64,000 nucleotides of DNA from Haliscomenobacter sp. (GTDB lineage: Bacteria > Bacteroidota > Bacteroidia > Chitinophagales > Saprospiraceae). The position numbers were made by a program, and so were the translations under genes. Of the stretch, positions 1 to 8,350 are shown in pieces (the first letter of the stretch is position 1; every line of letters begins with the position of its first letter). The notes beneath the pieces are model-generated. The model worked only from the letters and a program-made list of their open reading frames with translations, ran no database searches and was not told where the DNA came from. Location of the stretch: assembly GCF_016718685.1 (NCBI RefSeq), contig NZ_JADKCX010000008.1, positions 81,469 through 145,468 of the forward strand, written 5' to 3'.

Positions 1-1131
1 AATTTTCGGGCCTTCTACGTTCTTTTGAGAGGTGCCAATGATTTTGAAATCTTTAACTGCTTTCAATTTCACTTCCTTCGGAACGGGAATTTGGGCCGCC
101 GCTGCAGCCATTTCGCCGTAGGTAGCCTTTTTGCCACTGCTGTGCTGCAAGACGCTGTTGGCAGTCGTGATCTCCTCTACGGGTACTTGCCAGGCTTTGG
201 CGGCGGCTTCACGGAGCATTTGCCGACCAGTAGCCCCAGCTTTGCGCAGGGCGTCCCATTTGGAGGGGATACCTCTACTGCCTCCCGTAAACTGCCCAAA
301 GGCCGCATTGGGGAATTTGGCAGGATCGTGCATGGCCATTTCCACCCGCACGTCTTTCCAGTCCACGTCCAATTCCTCCGCCACGATCATGGGCATGGAG
401 GTCATCACGTTTTGACCAAATTCCGGATTGGGGGTAAAAATGGTCACCAGGCCATTGTCACCTATTTTCAGGAAGGCGTTGAAGTCGTACCATTCCTTGG
501 GCAAAGCCAGGGAATCTTTGGCAGCAGCGAGGTTTTGCTGGGCCAGCCAGTCAAATCCGATGACGATGCCACCGCCCGCGAAGAGGGTATTTTTGAGGAA
601 AGAGCGTCTGCTCGATGCTATTTTTGTCTTTGTCATTTTTTGGACCCCCCCGCCGCCCCCTTTGGTCCCAGATTTTGCGGAACGAGCAGCGGTTTTAATG
701 GCCGCCTTGATCCGAATATAGGTGCCACAACGGCAGATGTTGCCGTGCATCGCTGCGTCAATTTCTTCGTCGCTGGGTTTGGGATTGTCTTTGAGCAAAG
801 CCGCCGCACTCATGATTTGCCCGGTTTGGCAATAGCCGCATTGGGGTACATCGTGCTCAATCCAGGCTTTTTGGAGCGGATGGTCACCATTTTCAGAAAG
901 GCCCTCAATGGTGGTAATCTTCTGATTGCTTACCTGCGCAACCGGCAGAGAACAGGAGCGCATGGCCACACCATCCAGGTGAATGGTGCATGCACCGCAC
1001 ATCGCCATGCCACATCCGTACTTGGTGCCCACCAAATTGAGGTGGTCTCGAAGTACCCAGAGAATGGGTGTAGTGGGGTCGACATCTACCTGATGCTTTT
1101 TCCCGTTGATAGTCAGATTGAAAACTGCCAT
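1..1131 (-). CDS. Isoquinoline 1-oxidoreductase alpha-beta fusion, partial (runs off the left edge)
   Basis: Molybdenum hydroxylase of the xanthine dehydrogenase superfamily. Residues 1-150 from the ATG at 1131 form the [2Fe-2S] alpha subunit: plant-type ferredoxin cysteines C40, C45, C48 and C60, then C98, C101, C133 and C135 of the second cluster. The reading frame continues through a glycine run into a second methionine (residue 166, base 636) followed by a twin-arginine signal (SRRSFLK, residues 174-180) and the start of a beta (molybdopterin) subunit. Alpha and beta are normally separate proteins, and the Tat signal sits exactly where a separate beta would begin. Removing one G in the 645-651 run would end alpha at a TGA overlapping the beta ATG. 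So this is either a true fusion or two coupled genes joined by a one-base error. Substrate is unknown; the family hydroxylates N-heteroaromatics or aldehydes. Family is certain, fusion is not. Confidence 0.85.
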   Translation of the reverse strand, partial: MAVFNLTINGKKHQVDVDPTTPILWVLRDHLNLVGTKYGCGMAMCGACTIHLDGVAMRSCSLPVAQVSNQKITTIEGLSENGDHPLQKAWIEHDVPQCGYCQTGQIMSAAALLKDNPKPSDEEIDAAMHGNICRCGTYIRIKAAIKTAARSAKSGTKGGGGGVQKMTKTKIASSRRSFLKNTLFAGGGIVIGFDWLAQQNLAAAKDSLALPKEWYDFNAFLKIGDNGLVTIFTPNPEFGQNVMTSMPMIVAEELDVDWKDVRVEMAMHDPAKFPNAAFGQFTGGSRGIPSKWDALRKAGATGRQMLREAAAKAWQVPVEEITTANSVLQHSSGKKATYGEMAAAAAQIPVPKEVKLKAVKDFKIIGTSQKNVEGPKI

Positions 1132-1225
1132 GATATTAGGTTTGATTGAATGTACAAATTAAAAGGCTTCTGGCCTCAGAACATTATAGGAATCAAGTCA
1201 ATAGTTACGAAAATCAAAGCATGAT

Positions 1226-3244
1226 TTATGCATCAGCCAAACTCCCGCTTTTCCCCCAAATAAGGTTGCTGATAAAGCCTGATGCCCCTGGCCCGGACAA
1301 GGCATTGGCTAAGGCGCCGAACACTGGGGGATAAGGTGGCTCACCCATCCCCGTAGGAGCAATTTCGTTTTTGACAAAATGTACGTCGATGGTCTGCGGC
1401 GCCTCTCCCATGCGGATCATCCGGTACTTGTCGAAGTTGCTTTTGTCGGGCACCCCCTCTTTAAAGGTGATGGAGCCGTACAGGGCCGTACCAATGCCAT
1501 CCACAATGGCGCCCTCGGTCATGTTGATGGCCGCGTCCGGGTTGACCACGATGCCGCAGTCCAGGGCGCAACAAACCCTTTTGACAACGGGTTTACCATC
1601 CTCCAGCACCAAATCCAAAACCTGGGCGGCGTAAGAGTTGTGGCTAAAATAGGCGGATACCCCACGGTGAACATTGGTTTGACTTTGTCCCCATCCTGAT
1701 TTTTCACGTACGAGTTCCAATACACCTGCATACCGAGCGGGGTCGTAATCGTTGTTTTTGCCCACGGGGTTGGTTTTGGCGCGGTTCAACAAGTCCAGGC
1801 GGAACGCTATGGGGTCTTTGCCCATTGCCTCGGCCAATTCATCCAAAAAAGACTGCTCAGCACTGGCCATAAAATTGGAGCGGGGCGCCCGAAAAGAGCC
1901 TACGGTAATGTTGCTGTCGATGGTCCAATCTTCAGCAAGGTAATTGTCGATCGCTCCTGCTGGAAAGGCATTCGCGGCGAGCGGGCTTTCCGGGATTCCA
2001 CCCGTTTTAACGTGAAAGGCGATCAACTGATTGTTGGCATCCAGCGCTGCCCGATAAGTGGCTTGATAGGCTGGGCGGTAAATGCCGGAGGTCATGTCAT
2101 CTTCGCGGGTGTACATCAGCTTGATGGGCACCTCCATTTTTTGGGAGATCAGCGCAGCCTCCAAAGCCCAGTGTGCATAGGAGCGCCGACCGTAACCACC
2201 GCCCAGGCGGGTCATTTGGAAATCAATTTTTTCCAGGGGCATCCCCAGTCTGGCGGCCAATGCCTGTTCCGTAAATTCCGGTTTTTGCAGTGGCCCTACC
2301 AACTCCGCTTTTTCTGCCGTTACATGCGCAAAAAAGTTCATCGGCTCCATACAGTTGTGCGCCAGGTGAGGAGCGGTGTAGGTGCGTTCGATGATTTTGG
2401 CGGCGCTTTTAAAGGCGGTTTCGGGGTCGCCATCGCGGCGGCGAATGCGACCAGGTTGAGCGGCTAGTTCGGCTATTTTAGCTTGATGCCCAGCGCTGTT
2501 TTCCAGCCCGGCGGGAATGCGTACTGACTGTCTGGATCCCAAACGATTCACCATTTCGGTGCTTTCCGAAATGGGTTCACATTCTATTTTGATGGCCTTT
2601 TTGGCTTGCATGACTTCCCAGGTGGAGTTGCCTACAATCGCCACCACATCGGGGAAAGTGAGGGTGTCAAAAAACTGTTTTTCGTAATCGGCATTCATCA
2701 CCTTGATGGGGAAAATGGCTTTGATGCCCGGCATGTTCCGCGCCGCCGAATCGTCAAAAGATTTTAATTTCAGACCGAAGGCGGGTGGGTGAATGACCAT
2801 CGCGATCAGCATACCTTCTTTGCGGGAGTCTATACCAAACAAGGGTTGGCCCGTAATGATTTTGGTCGCGTCTACATTTTTGCGGGAGCTACCAATAATT
2901 TTGAAATCTTTGACTGCTTTGAGGCCTACTTCTTTGGGCACCGGAATTTGGGCTGCTGCTGAAGCCATTTCGCCGTAAGTGGCCGATTTTCCGCTGGCTT
3001 TGTGCGACAATACCCCCGCAGCAGTGCTGATTTCGGCAACCGGCACTCCCCAGCTTTGCGCAGCTGCTTCCCGCAGCATTTGGCGAGCCGAAGCGCCAGC
3101 CATCCGCAGCGTTTGCCAGCTTTGGCGAATGCCCTGGCTACCACCGATGAATTGGCGGGTGTACAGCGCCGTATTTAAAGGGGCTTGTTCCACCACCACA
3201 TTTTTCCAATCTACATCCAGTTCCTCCGCCACAATCATCGGCAT
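1226..3244 (-). CDS. Isoquinoline 1-oxidoreductase beta-like subunit, N-terminally truncated
   Basis: Molybdopterin-binding subunit of the xanthine dehydrogenase superfamily, 672 residues from the first ATG. Recognisable features are the GGGYGRR motif in mid-protein and the C-terminal GMGEPP motif holding the family's catalytic Glu. It is a diverged paralogue of the beta region just downstream (bases 1-636): both share stretches such as SMPMIVAEELDVDWK. Similarity extends upstream of this ATG to about base 3307 (residues equivalent to TITILSPNPEGGQNV), but no start codon is present there and a stop lies at 3335-3337. The Tat signal and first 50-60 residues seen in the paralogue are therefore missing, and there is no alpha subunit upstream. 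It could be a truncated remnant, or be translated from the internal ATG as a cytoplasmic protein. The 94-bp gap to the next gene suggests a tandem duplication. Confidence 0.75.
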   Translation of the reverse strand: MPMIVAEELDVDWKNVVVEQAPLNTALYTRQFIGGSQGIRQSWQTLRMAGASARQMLREAAAQSWGVPVAEISTAAGVLSHKASGKSATYGEMASAAAQIPVPKEVGLKAVKDFKIIGSSRKNVDATKIITGQPLFGIDSRKEGMLIAMVIHPPAFGLKLKSFDDSAARNMPGIKAIFPIKVMNADYEKQFFDTLTFPDVVAIVGNSTWEVMQAKKAIKIECEPISESTEMVNRLGSRQSVRIPAGLENSAGHQAKIAELAAQPGRIRRRDGDPETAFKSAAKIIERTYTAPHLAHNCMEPMNFFAHVTAEKAELVGPLQKPEFTEQALAARLGMPLEKIDFQMTRLGGGYGRRSYAHWALEAALISQKMEVPIKLMYTREDDMTSGIYRPAYQATYRAALDANNQLIAFHVKTGGIPESPLAANAFPAGAIDNYLAEDWTIDSNITVGSFRAPRSNFMASAEQSFLDELAEAMGKDPIAFRLDLLNRAKTNPVGKNNDYDPARYAGVLELVREKSGWGQSQTNVHRGVSAYFSHNSYAAQVLDLVLEDGKPVVKRVCCALDCGIVVNPDAAINMTEGAIVDGIGTALYGSITFKEGVPDKSNFDKYRMIRMGEAPQTIDVHFVKNEIAPTGMGEPPYPPVFGALANALSGPGASGFISNLIWGKSGSLADA

Positions 3245-3329
3245 GGAGGTTTTGACGTTTTGTCCACCTTCCGGGTTGGGCGATAAGATCGTGATCGTCA
3301 GGTTTTGAATTAAAGTTACTACAATCTCG

Positions 3330-4410
3330 TCAATCTAGCCCCTTCTGCTTCAGAAATTGAGACAAGAGGTCTGCAATTTCGAGGTTATTCAGATCCGAAA
3401 AGGGGAAGTGGGTATTTCCTTTGATCCCAATTTCGGGTAAATGAAACGGTTACATCACCACCATGTCGATTCACGGCATCCCGCCACAATTTCGCCATTT
3501 CAAGGCGTGCTCGCCAACCATCCTGACCTGGGTTTTCATTCGGTTTTTCTGGAATAAAATCTCCGTAATAAATGACAATGGGAATTTTAGTCAGCTTCAT
3601 AAAGTCAGACATGGGTACTCCCAGAGCAGACAAAGGCCCCGCAGAACTGGGTATGGGCGCAGGTACTTCACCTTCAGGGAATAAGAATCCACTCCCTGGT
3701 TCATAACATGCAATGGCTTTTACATTGCTGTTTTTAACGGCAGTTGCCCAACCAAAGCCCCCCGAATGAGAATGCGTAACGAGGATACCCGCACCGATTT
3801 TATCAAAAAGTTTGGAAGTGGCATTGGTAATCGCCTCCGAATCAAAACCACCGATATTGGGGACCATTTGGCGGAAGTATTGATTCAAGGTTTCTTCGTC
3901 TTTCGCAAACTGCACGCCGGGAAAATATTCCTTTCCAATGCCTACTCTAAAGGTGCCAAACCAGGTTTGTTCATCGGGAGTGGGGGTGATGGTTGCTTCT
4001 ACCGTACTCCTGCTCGCATTGCCTCTACGCGGTTGATCAATCAGGTAAACACCAAATCCGCGCCTGAGGAAGATGTTGCTAAATCCTTCACGGCCATCCG
4101 GCGTGGTGCCCCAGGTTTTGGAAAACTGCCCGATGCCATGCCAAAATACCAAAGGTAATTTTCGGGCATTGGCGGGTATTTGATAGGTAATGTAGGCATG
4201 GTCACCATGAAAAGTTTGTCCCTCAGGTGTTCTTTTGATGGGGTCGAAAGTACCGGGGTTGGTGATGACTGTACCGCCCACTGCAAAACTGCCTTGTTCT
4301 TTAATCAGCAAAAGCCCCTTATTGCTTGACGCACAAGCGGTAAAGAGGAGTGAGATAACTCCTAACCATAAATAGCTTTGTTTTGATTTCCTTCTTTTGG
4401 TATTGTTCAT
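3330..4410 (-). pseudogene. Alpha/beta hydrolase lipoprotein, frameshifted near its 3' end
   Basis: Esterase-like alpha/beta hydrolase. The start at 4410 gives a lipoprotein signal (basic MNNTKRRK, hydrophobic core, lipobox LFTAC), better than an upstream ATG at 4503. The fold is suggested by VFWHGIGQFSKTW (oxyanion-loop region) and the nucleophile-elbow-like VTHSHSGGFGWA, with the second Ser the likely nucleophile. The uninterrupted frame ends at 3385 with an unlikely tail. In another frame the sequence continues as GIKGNTHFPFSDLNN and ends KQKGLD at a stop at 3330-3332; this tail contains the His expected for the triad. A one-base deletion around 3437-3445 explains the break. The gene is divergent from the AraC gene, and the motif at 4461-4500 lies between them. 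Substrate unknown. Confidence 0.75.
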
Positions 4411-4460
4411 GCAGTCTGAAGTTAACCTTACAAAGGTCTCTACATTTCCCCAGCTCTTTA

Positions 4461-4500
4461 GTATACAAACTACAGTATGTTCTACCATTTTTACTGATTC
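4461..4500. promoter_or_regulatory. Shared 40-bp motif, copy 1 (candidate operator)
   Basis: Begins GTATACAAACTAC and ends ACTGATTC. It aligns without gaps to 8235-8274, identical at 33 of 40 positions with the first 13 identical. It lies between the hydrolase (start 51 bp to the left) and the AraC regulator (start 64 bp to the right). Copy 2 sits at nearly the same spacing between another divergent pair. Binding by the adjacent AraC protein is inferred, not shown. Confidence 0.6.
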
Positions 4501-4535
4501 CAAGTTCGGTATCGTTATTCCATTTGGGAACTCCC

Positions 4536-4543
4536 TAAATTTG
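4536..4543 (+). promoter_or_regulatory. Bacteroidota-type -7 box (TAAATTTG) of the AraC gene
   Basis: TAAATTTG fits the Bacteroidota consensus TAnnTTTG and lies 20 bp before the ATG at 4564. No clear TTTG-type -33 box is seen at the expected distance, so the promoter may depend on an activator. Confidence 0.4.
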
Positions 4544-4563
4544 CAGCAGAAAACAACAATGAC

Positions 4564-5475
4564 ATGGAAGGCACCTACAGATTTGAAACCATCAGTTCAT
4601 ACAATGATTTGAACAACCACAAGACCTTGCACCCTTTGGTGAGTGTCATTGATTTGTCCAAAGCAAAGCCAAGATCCTGGGGGGGCGCAAAAACCGTTAG
4701 GATTCGTTATGATTTTTATTGCATTTTTTTGAAAGAAGTAAACTGTGGTGACTTAAAATACGGTCGACATTACTACGATTATCAGGAAGGCACCCTGGTT
4801 TTTCTTGCTCCAGGGCAGGTAACGGAAATAGAAAACAACGGCGAAGTGTACCAACCGATGGGACATGCCCTGGTCTTTCATCCCGACTTAATTCGAGGAA
4901 CCGCCCTGGCTAAAGCCATCGATGCTTATAATTTTTTCAGCTACCAATCCAACGAAGCCCTCCACTTGTCCGACCGGGAACGGCAGATTGTGATGGACTG
5001 TTTTTCAAAAATAGAGTTTGAACTACAACAAAATGTTGACAAGCACAGCAAAAAACTGATTGCCTCCAATATTGAGTTGTTCCTGAATTATTGCGAACGG
5101 TTTTATGACCGCCAGTTCATCACCAGAGACAATGTCAATAAAGGGATTTTGGAAAAATTTGAAGACTTGTTGAATGGCTATTTTTCATCCGACAACCCCC
5201 AACTCATCGGCTTGCCTTCGGTGGCCTATTTTGCCAATGAACTGCATTTGTCGGCCAACTATTTTGGCGATTTAATCAAAAAAGAAACCGGGCAATCCGC
5301 CAAAGAATACGTTCAAAGCAAAATTATTGAGGTAGCTAAAACCAAGGTATTTCACAGCGATAAAACCGTGAATGAAATTGCATTCGAAATGGGTTTCAAG
5401 TACCCGCAGCACTTTACCAGGTTGTTCAAGCAGAGGGTAGGTCACACTCCAAATGAGTACAGGAATTTGAACTAG
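4564..5475 (+). CDS. AraC-family transcriptional regulator
   Basis: DNA-binding regulator of 303 residues. The C-terminal third (about 205-303) carries two helix-turn-helix motifs: the first in ELHLSANYFGDLIKKETG, the second in NEIAFEMGFKYPQHFTRLF, followed by the family's closing GHTPNEYR. The N-terminal part (about 30-190) looks like a cupin-type ligand-sensing domain. It is divergently oriented from the alpha/beta hydrolase, and the 40-bp motif in this intergenic region recurs between the NTF2-like gene (start 8173) and the aldo/keto reductase (start 8351). This suggests, by inference, that the protein controls its own region and the second divergent pair. The ligand cannot be told from sequence. 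Confidence 0.92.
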   Translation: MEGTYRFETISSYNDLNNHKTLHPLVSVIDLSKAKPRSWGGAKTVRIRYDFYCIFLKEVNCGDLKYGRHYYDYQEGTLVFLAPGQVTEIENNGEVYQPMGHALVFHPDLIRGTALAKAIDAYNFFSYQSNEALHLSDRERQIVMDCFSKIEFELQQNVDKHSKKLIASNIELFLNYCERFYDRQFITRDNVNKGILEKFEDLLNGYFSSDNPQLIGLPSVAYFANELHLSANYFGDLIKKETGQSAKEYVQSKIIEVAKTKVFHSDKTVNEIAFEMGFKYPQHFTRLFKQRVGHTPNEYRNLN

Positions 5476-5542
5476 ATATTTTTTTCGCCACGAAGACACA
5501 AAGGAACAAAGTGCCTTTGTGCTGAAAAACCAATCAAAATCT

Positions 5543-5995
5543 ATGAAAAACACAATCTTCACGCTAGGCTTACTCTTCTTGTGTATAGCCTCAACTATTG
5601 CCCAATCCTCCTCCGAGGAACAAAAAATCATCCAACTCTCCAAAGACAAATGGCAATGGATGGCCGACAAAAATGTGGACAAACTTGAACCACTTTTTGA
5701 CGACAAAGCAAAGTTTGTCCACATGAGCGGCACCTGGAAAAAAGCCGAGGAGCTCGAAATCATCAAAACCGGAAGTATCTGGTACAAGGAAGCTAAAGTC
5801 CATGATACGGCCGTAGAAATTTCTGGAAAAACGGCCATCGTCTGGAACCGCATTACCCTTGTGGCCATGGTCCGGGGAAATGAGGCCATCACGGAATTTA
5901 CAGTGACCGAAGTTTACCAAAAACAAGGTAAAAATTGGAAAATGTTGGCGCTGACCTTTAGCAGCGTGCGGGACACGCATCAGATTAAAAAATAA
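5543..5995 (+). CDS. Secreted NTF2-like (SnoaL/DUF4440-type) protein, copy 1
   Basis: Small exported protein of 150 residues. The ATG at 5543 gives a clean signal peptide ending in TIAQ; an in-frame ATG at 5519 would place charged residues ahead of it. The mature part resembles NTF2-like/SnoaL proteins: an N-terminal helix (KDKWQWMADKNVDKLEPLF) followed by strands ending in VTEVYQKQGKNWKML. It is a clear paralogue of the protein at 7532-8173, sharing KWQWMADKNV. The family has a cone-shaped pocket and includes isomerases, hydratases and non-enzymatic ligand binders, so no reaction is assigned. It ends 22 bp before a bidirectional hairpin shared with the convergent esterase. Confidence 0.85.
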   Translation: MKNTIFTLGLLFLCIASTIAQSSSEEQKIIQLSKDKWQWMADKNVDKLEPLFDDKAKFVHMSGTWKKAEELEIIKTGSIWYKEAKVHDTAVEISGKTAIVWNRITLVAMVRGNEAITEFTVTEVYQKQGKNWKMLALTFSSVRDTHQIKK

Positions 5996-6016
5996 GCTTG
6001 AACAACAGCCAAAAAT

Positions 6017-6058
6017 AAAAAGATCATCAAGCAGGTTATTCCGATTGATGATCTTTTT
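6017..6058. terminator. Bidirectional intrinsic terminator
   Basis: Perfect 14-bp stem (6017-6030 with 6045-6058), 14-nt loop, with A-rich left and T-rich right arms. It sits between the convergent NTF2-like gene (ends 5995) and carboxylesterase (ends 6085), so it can serve both strands. Confidence 0.8.
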
Positions 6059-6084
6059 TATTTTCAATGAATACCCTATTCTGA

Positions 6085-7698
6085 TTAAATACCCCGTGAT
6101 TGTAGGGTAGCCCTCAACTTAAAGGCCTTTTCAATCACGTTCAGTCTTGCCTTCCGGGGATCGGGTTTGCCAACTACCTTCCCACTCAACTCAACATCAA
6201 GAATCTCTTCTTTTTGGGTAGTGTAAAGCGGCCACACTGGCAGTCCCTTGCCATTTGGATTGCCCGTTTTGGCGAAATTTGCCCAATAGATATTCATGGT
6301 ATTCGCCAGCTCTTTCTCATCCGCTGTTGCCTCAGCTTGCGCGCCCCAGCGGGCATTGAGCGTGTTGAATACAAAAGAGACATCTGATCCGTGACCGGCA
6401 CCGTACCGCGCCCGCGCCTGCATTGCAGCAGGGACGTAACCGAATTGAAATAGATAGGCAGGTGCACCTTTGGCAACAAAAGCCCTTGCCGTCATACGTC
6501 CTGGCTCACCCCACGCCCAGTCGGTGTTAAACTTGGTGATTACTTCAGCGAATTCTTTGTCACCATTGGGATCAAAGGCCGCTTTAGCCTCAGCTTCAAA
6601 TTCTCCAAAAAGAGAAAACAGGGCTTCCTTTGATGTGCTGGTATTGACAAATGGCCCACCTATTTCCGCACTACAATTCCCGATGATGATGGGAATACCA
6701 GGCTGCCGTCCGGCTTTGTAGGCGCTCTCCGCTGTTTCTACCACCAGTTTACCATCGAGGATCGGACCGGAGTAGGTACGAGGACCGCCCTGGCCATCCG
6801 TTTCCTGACCTCCATCCACAATCTGCTCCACGCTCAGGGCGCGCAGTTTAGCCAATCCGGGTGCGTCGGTGCTCTCAATCTTATGTTTGCGCGCAAAATT
6901 TATCCCAATTGTTTCTGCCGAAACAGGGTATAGCGGATCTGCATTTTCCTGACGCATCGGTCTGCCAGTAAGCACCCCATCACGGCCACCGCCCGATTCG
7001 CTGATCACCTTATGAAAAAGACCTCTGGCAGCGGGTATGCTTAATAGTGAATGTACCGAAACGCCTCCTGCTGAAAACCCGAAAATGGTCACGTTCTTAG
7101 GATCGCCCCCAAATGCGGCAATGTTCTTTTGAATCCACTTCAGCGCAGCAATCTGATCCATATAGGCGTAACTGCCCTTGAGTTCTTCAGGGTGTTCCTG
7201 GCTCAAGGCGGGAAAGGCAAAATGACCGAGTCGACCAAGCCGGTAATTAATGGTCATCAGGATGACGCCTTGTTTGGCAAATGCATTTCCTGCCGTGCCA
7301 GCACCAGAACCGCTACCTCCCACAAAAGCGCCTCCGTGAATCCAAACCATCACAGGCAATTTTGATTTTTTAGTGGCTTTAGCGGGTGCCCACACATTCA
7401 GAAAAAGACAATCTTCGCAAGTGATTGCGGTGGAACCCGGAAAAGTACGCTGTGGGCAATCCGCACAGAACTTGGTGGCATCTCGAACACCTTTCCAAGG
7501 GCTTACAGGCTGTGGCGGGCGCCAGCGAAATTCACCGACCGGTGGGGCTGCGTAAGGAATACCTTTGAAGACAGTAGCATCGCCTTCGATTACTCCTCGT
7601 ACTACGCCTGTAGCAGTTTTCACTTCTGGAGCTGTTTGCGCATACATAAGGGTATTGATGACTAAAAGCAAAAAAATTGCGATCGATGTTTTTTTCAT
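6085..7698 (-). CDS. Secreted type B carboxylesterase
   Basis: Carboxylesterase/para-nitrobenzyl esterase family, 537 residues, normal length. A signal peptide (MKKTSIAIFLLLVINTLMYAQ) points to export. Family hallmarks: CEDCLFLNVWAP (second family signature), WIHGGAFVGGSG (oxyanion hole) and FGFSAGGVSVH (nucleophile Ser in GxSxG). The catalytic His is probably in GAGHGSDVSFVF. It hydrolyses carboxylic esters; the natural substrate is unknown. Its start lies inside the reading frame of the upstream NTF2-like gene, which overlaps it by 167 bp in another frame. The two are probably cotranscribed from the divergent promoter near 8235. Confidence 0.93.
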   Translation of the reverse strand: MKKTSIAIFLLLVINTLMYAQTAPEVKTATGVVRGVIEGDATVFKGIPYAAPPVGEFRWRPPQPVSPWKGVRDATKFCADCPQRTFPGSTAITCEDCLFLNVWAPAKATKKSKLPVMVWIHGGAFVGGSGSGAGTAGNAFAKQGVILMTINYRLGRLGHFAFPALSQEHPEELKGSYAYMDQIAALKWIQKNIAAFGGDPKNVTIFGFSAGGVSVHSLLSIPAARGLFHKVISESGGGRDGVLTGRPMRQENADPLYPVSAETIGINFARKHKIESTDAPGLAKLRALSVEQIVDGGQETDGQGGPRTYSGPILDGKLVVETAESAYKAGRQPGIPIIIGNCSAEIGGPFVNTSTSKEALFSLFGEFEAEAKAAFDPNGDKEFAEVITKFNTDWAWGEPGRMTARAFVAKGAPAYLFQFGYVPAAMQARARYGAGHGSDVSFVFNTLNARWGAQAEATADEKELANTMNIYWANFAKTGNPNGKGLPVWPLYTTQKEEILDVELSGKVVGKPDPRKARLNVIEKAFKLRATLQSRGI

Positions 7699-8173
7699 TT
7701 TCAGTTTGTTTTAGAGCAGGCATGCTATTGTGGTGTGAATTAGGAGTCATCAACTTGGTGAAGGACAAGGAGCCCATCTTCCAGGAACCTTTTTCTTTCA
7801 CATACACTTCAGTCACCATAAATGGGTTGGTCACTTCATTGCCGCCAACTACAGCCAACAAGGTTATCCGGTTTAACAGGATAGCTGTATTTTCAATGAT
7901 TTGAACAGACACTTCATGAATGTCTGCCTTCTTGTAATGAATTCCTCCACTACCAATAATATTGAGTTCCCGTTCTTTACCCCAGGATCCGCCCATATGC
8001 ACAAAAACTGATTTTTCATCAAACAGATCTTTCAGTTTTTCCACGTTTTTATCGGCCATCCATTGCCATTTCTCTTTGGAGAGATTGATAATTTCCTGAT
8101 CTGCCGTGTTTTGCGCGAGGACACCTTCAATACTTAAGACCGTAAGTACCATTGCAAGAATTGATGCTTTCAT
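7532..8173 (-). CDS. Secreted NTF2-like protein, copy 2, with suspicious extended C-terminus
   Basis: Paralogue of the protein at 5543-5995. Signal peptide ends VLAQ; the mature part shares KWQWMADKNVEKL and the strand VTEVYVKEKGSWKM. Homology ends near residue 140 (SLSFTK), but the frame stays open for about 70 more residues and overlaps the esterase start by 167 bp. The tail is rich in Ser, Arg, Tyr and Cys and reads as an out-of-frame translation of the esterase gene. A one-base change near the AAGTTGATGACTCCTAA sequence would instead end the protein at FTKVDDS, close to where the paralogue stops. The true product is therefore probably about 145 residues. The shared 40-bp motif lies 62 bp upstream of the start. 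Confidence 0.75.
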   Translation of the reverse strand: MKASILAMVLTVLSIEGVLAQNTADQEIINLSKEKWQWMADKNVEKLKDLFDEKSVFVHMGGSWGKERELNIIGSGGIHYKKADIHEVSVQIIENTAILLNRITLLAVVGGNEVTNPFMVTEVYVKEKGSWKMGSLSFTKLMTPNSHHNSMPALKQTENEKNIDRNFFAFSHQYPYVCANSSRSENCYRRSTRSNRRRCYCLQRYSLRSPTGR

Positions 8174-8234
8174 AGAGTTGTTTTATTGATAGATTATCAT
8201 GGTGCAAAGGTGCCCTGATTCCAGTTCTGGGGAG

Positions 8235-8274
8235 GTATACAAACTACTGGTTTATCTACCACTTTCACTGATTC
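8235..8274. promoter_or_regulatory. Shared 40-bp motif, copy 2 (candidate operator)
   Basis: Begins GTATACAAACTAC and ends ACTGATTC; 33 of 40 positions match copy 1 at 4461-4500 in the same orientation. It lies between the NTF2-like gene (start 8173, minus) and the aldo/keto reductase (start 8351, plus), at spacings within about 15 bp of those of copy 1. Candidate binding site of the AraC protein at 4564-5475. Confidence 0.6.
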
Positions 8275-8350
8275 GGCTCAGCTGCGTTCGAAGTCGGGGG
8301 GAGAACCCTTAAGTTTGATTGAAATTTTAAAAAGCAGCTTTCAATAAAAG

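Noticed and set aside
25..1149. 374-codon open frame on the plus strand
   Set aside because: Antisense to the molybdenum hydroxylase, whose cysteine motifs and Tat signal are unmistakable.
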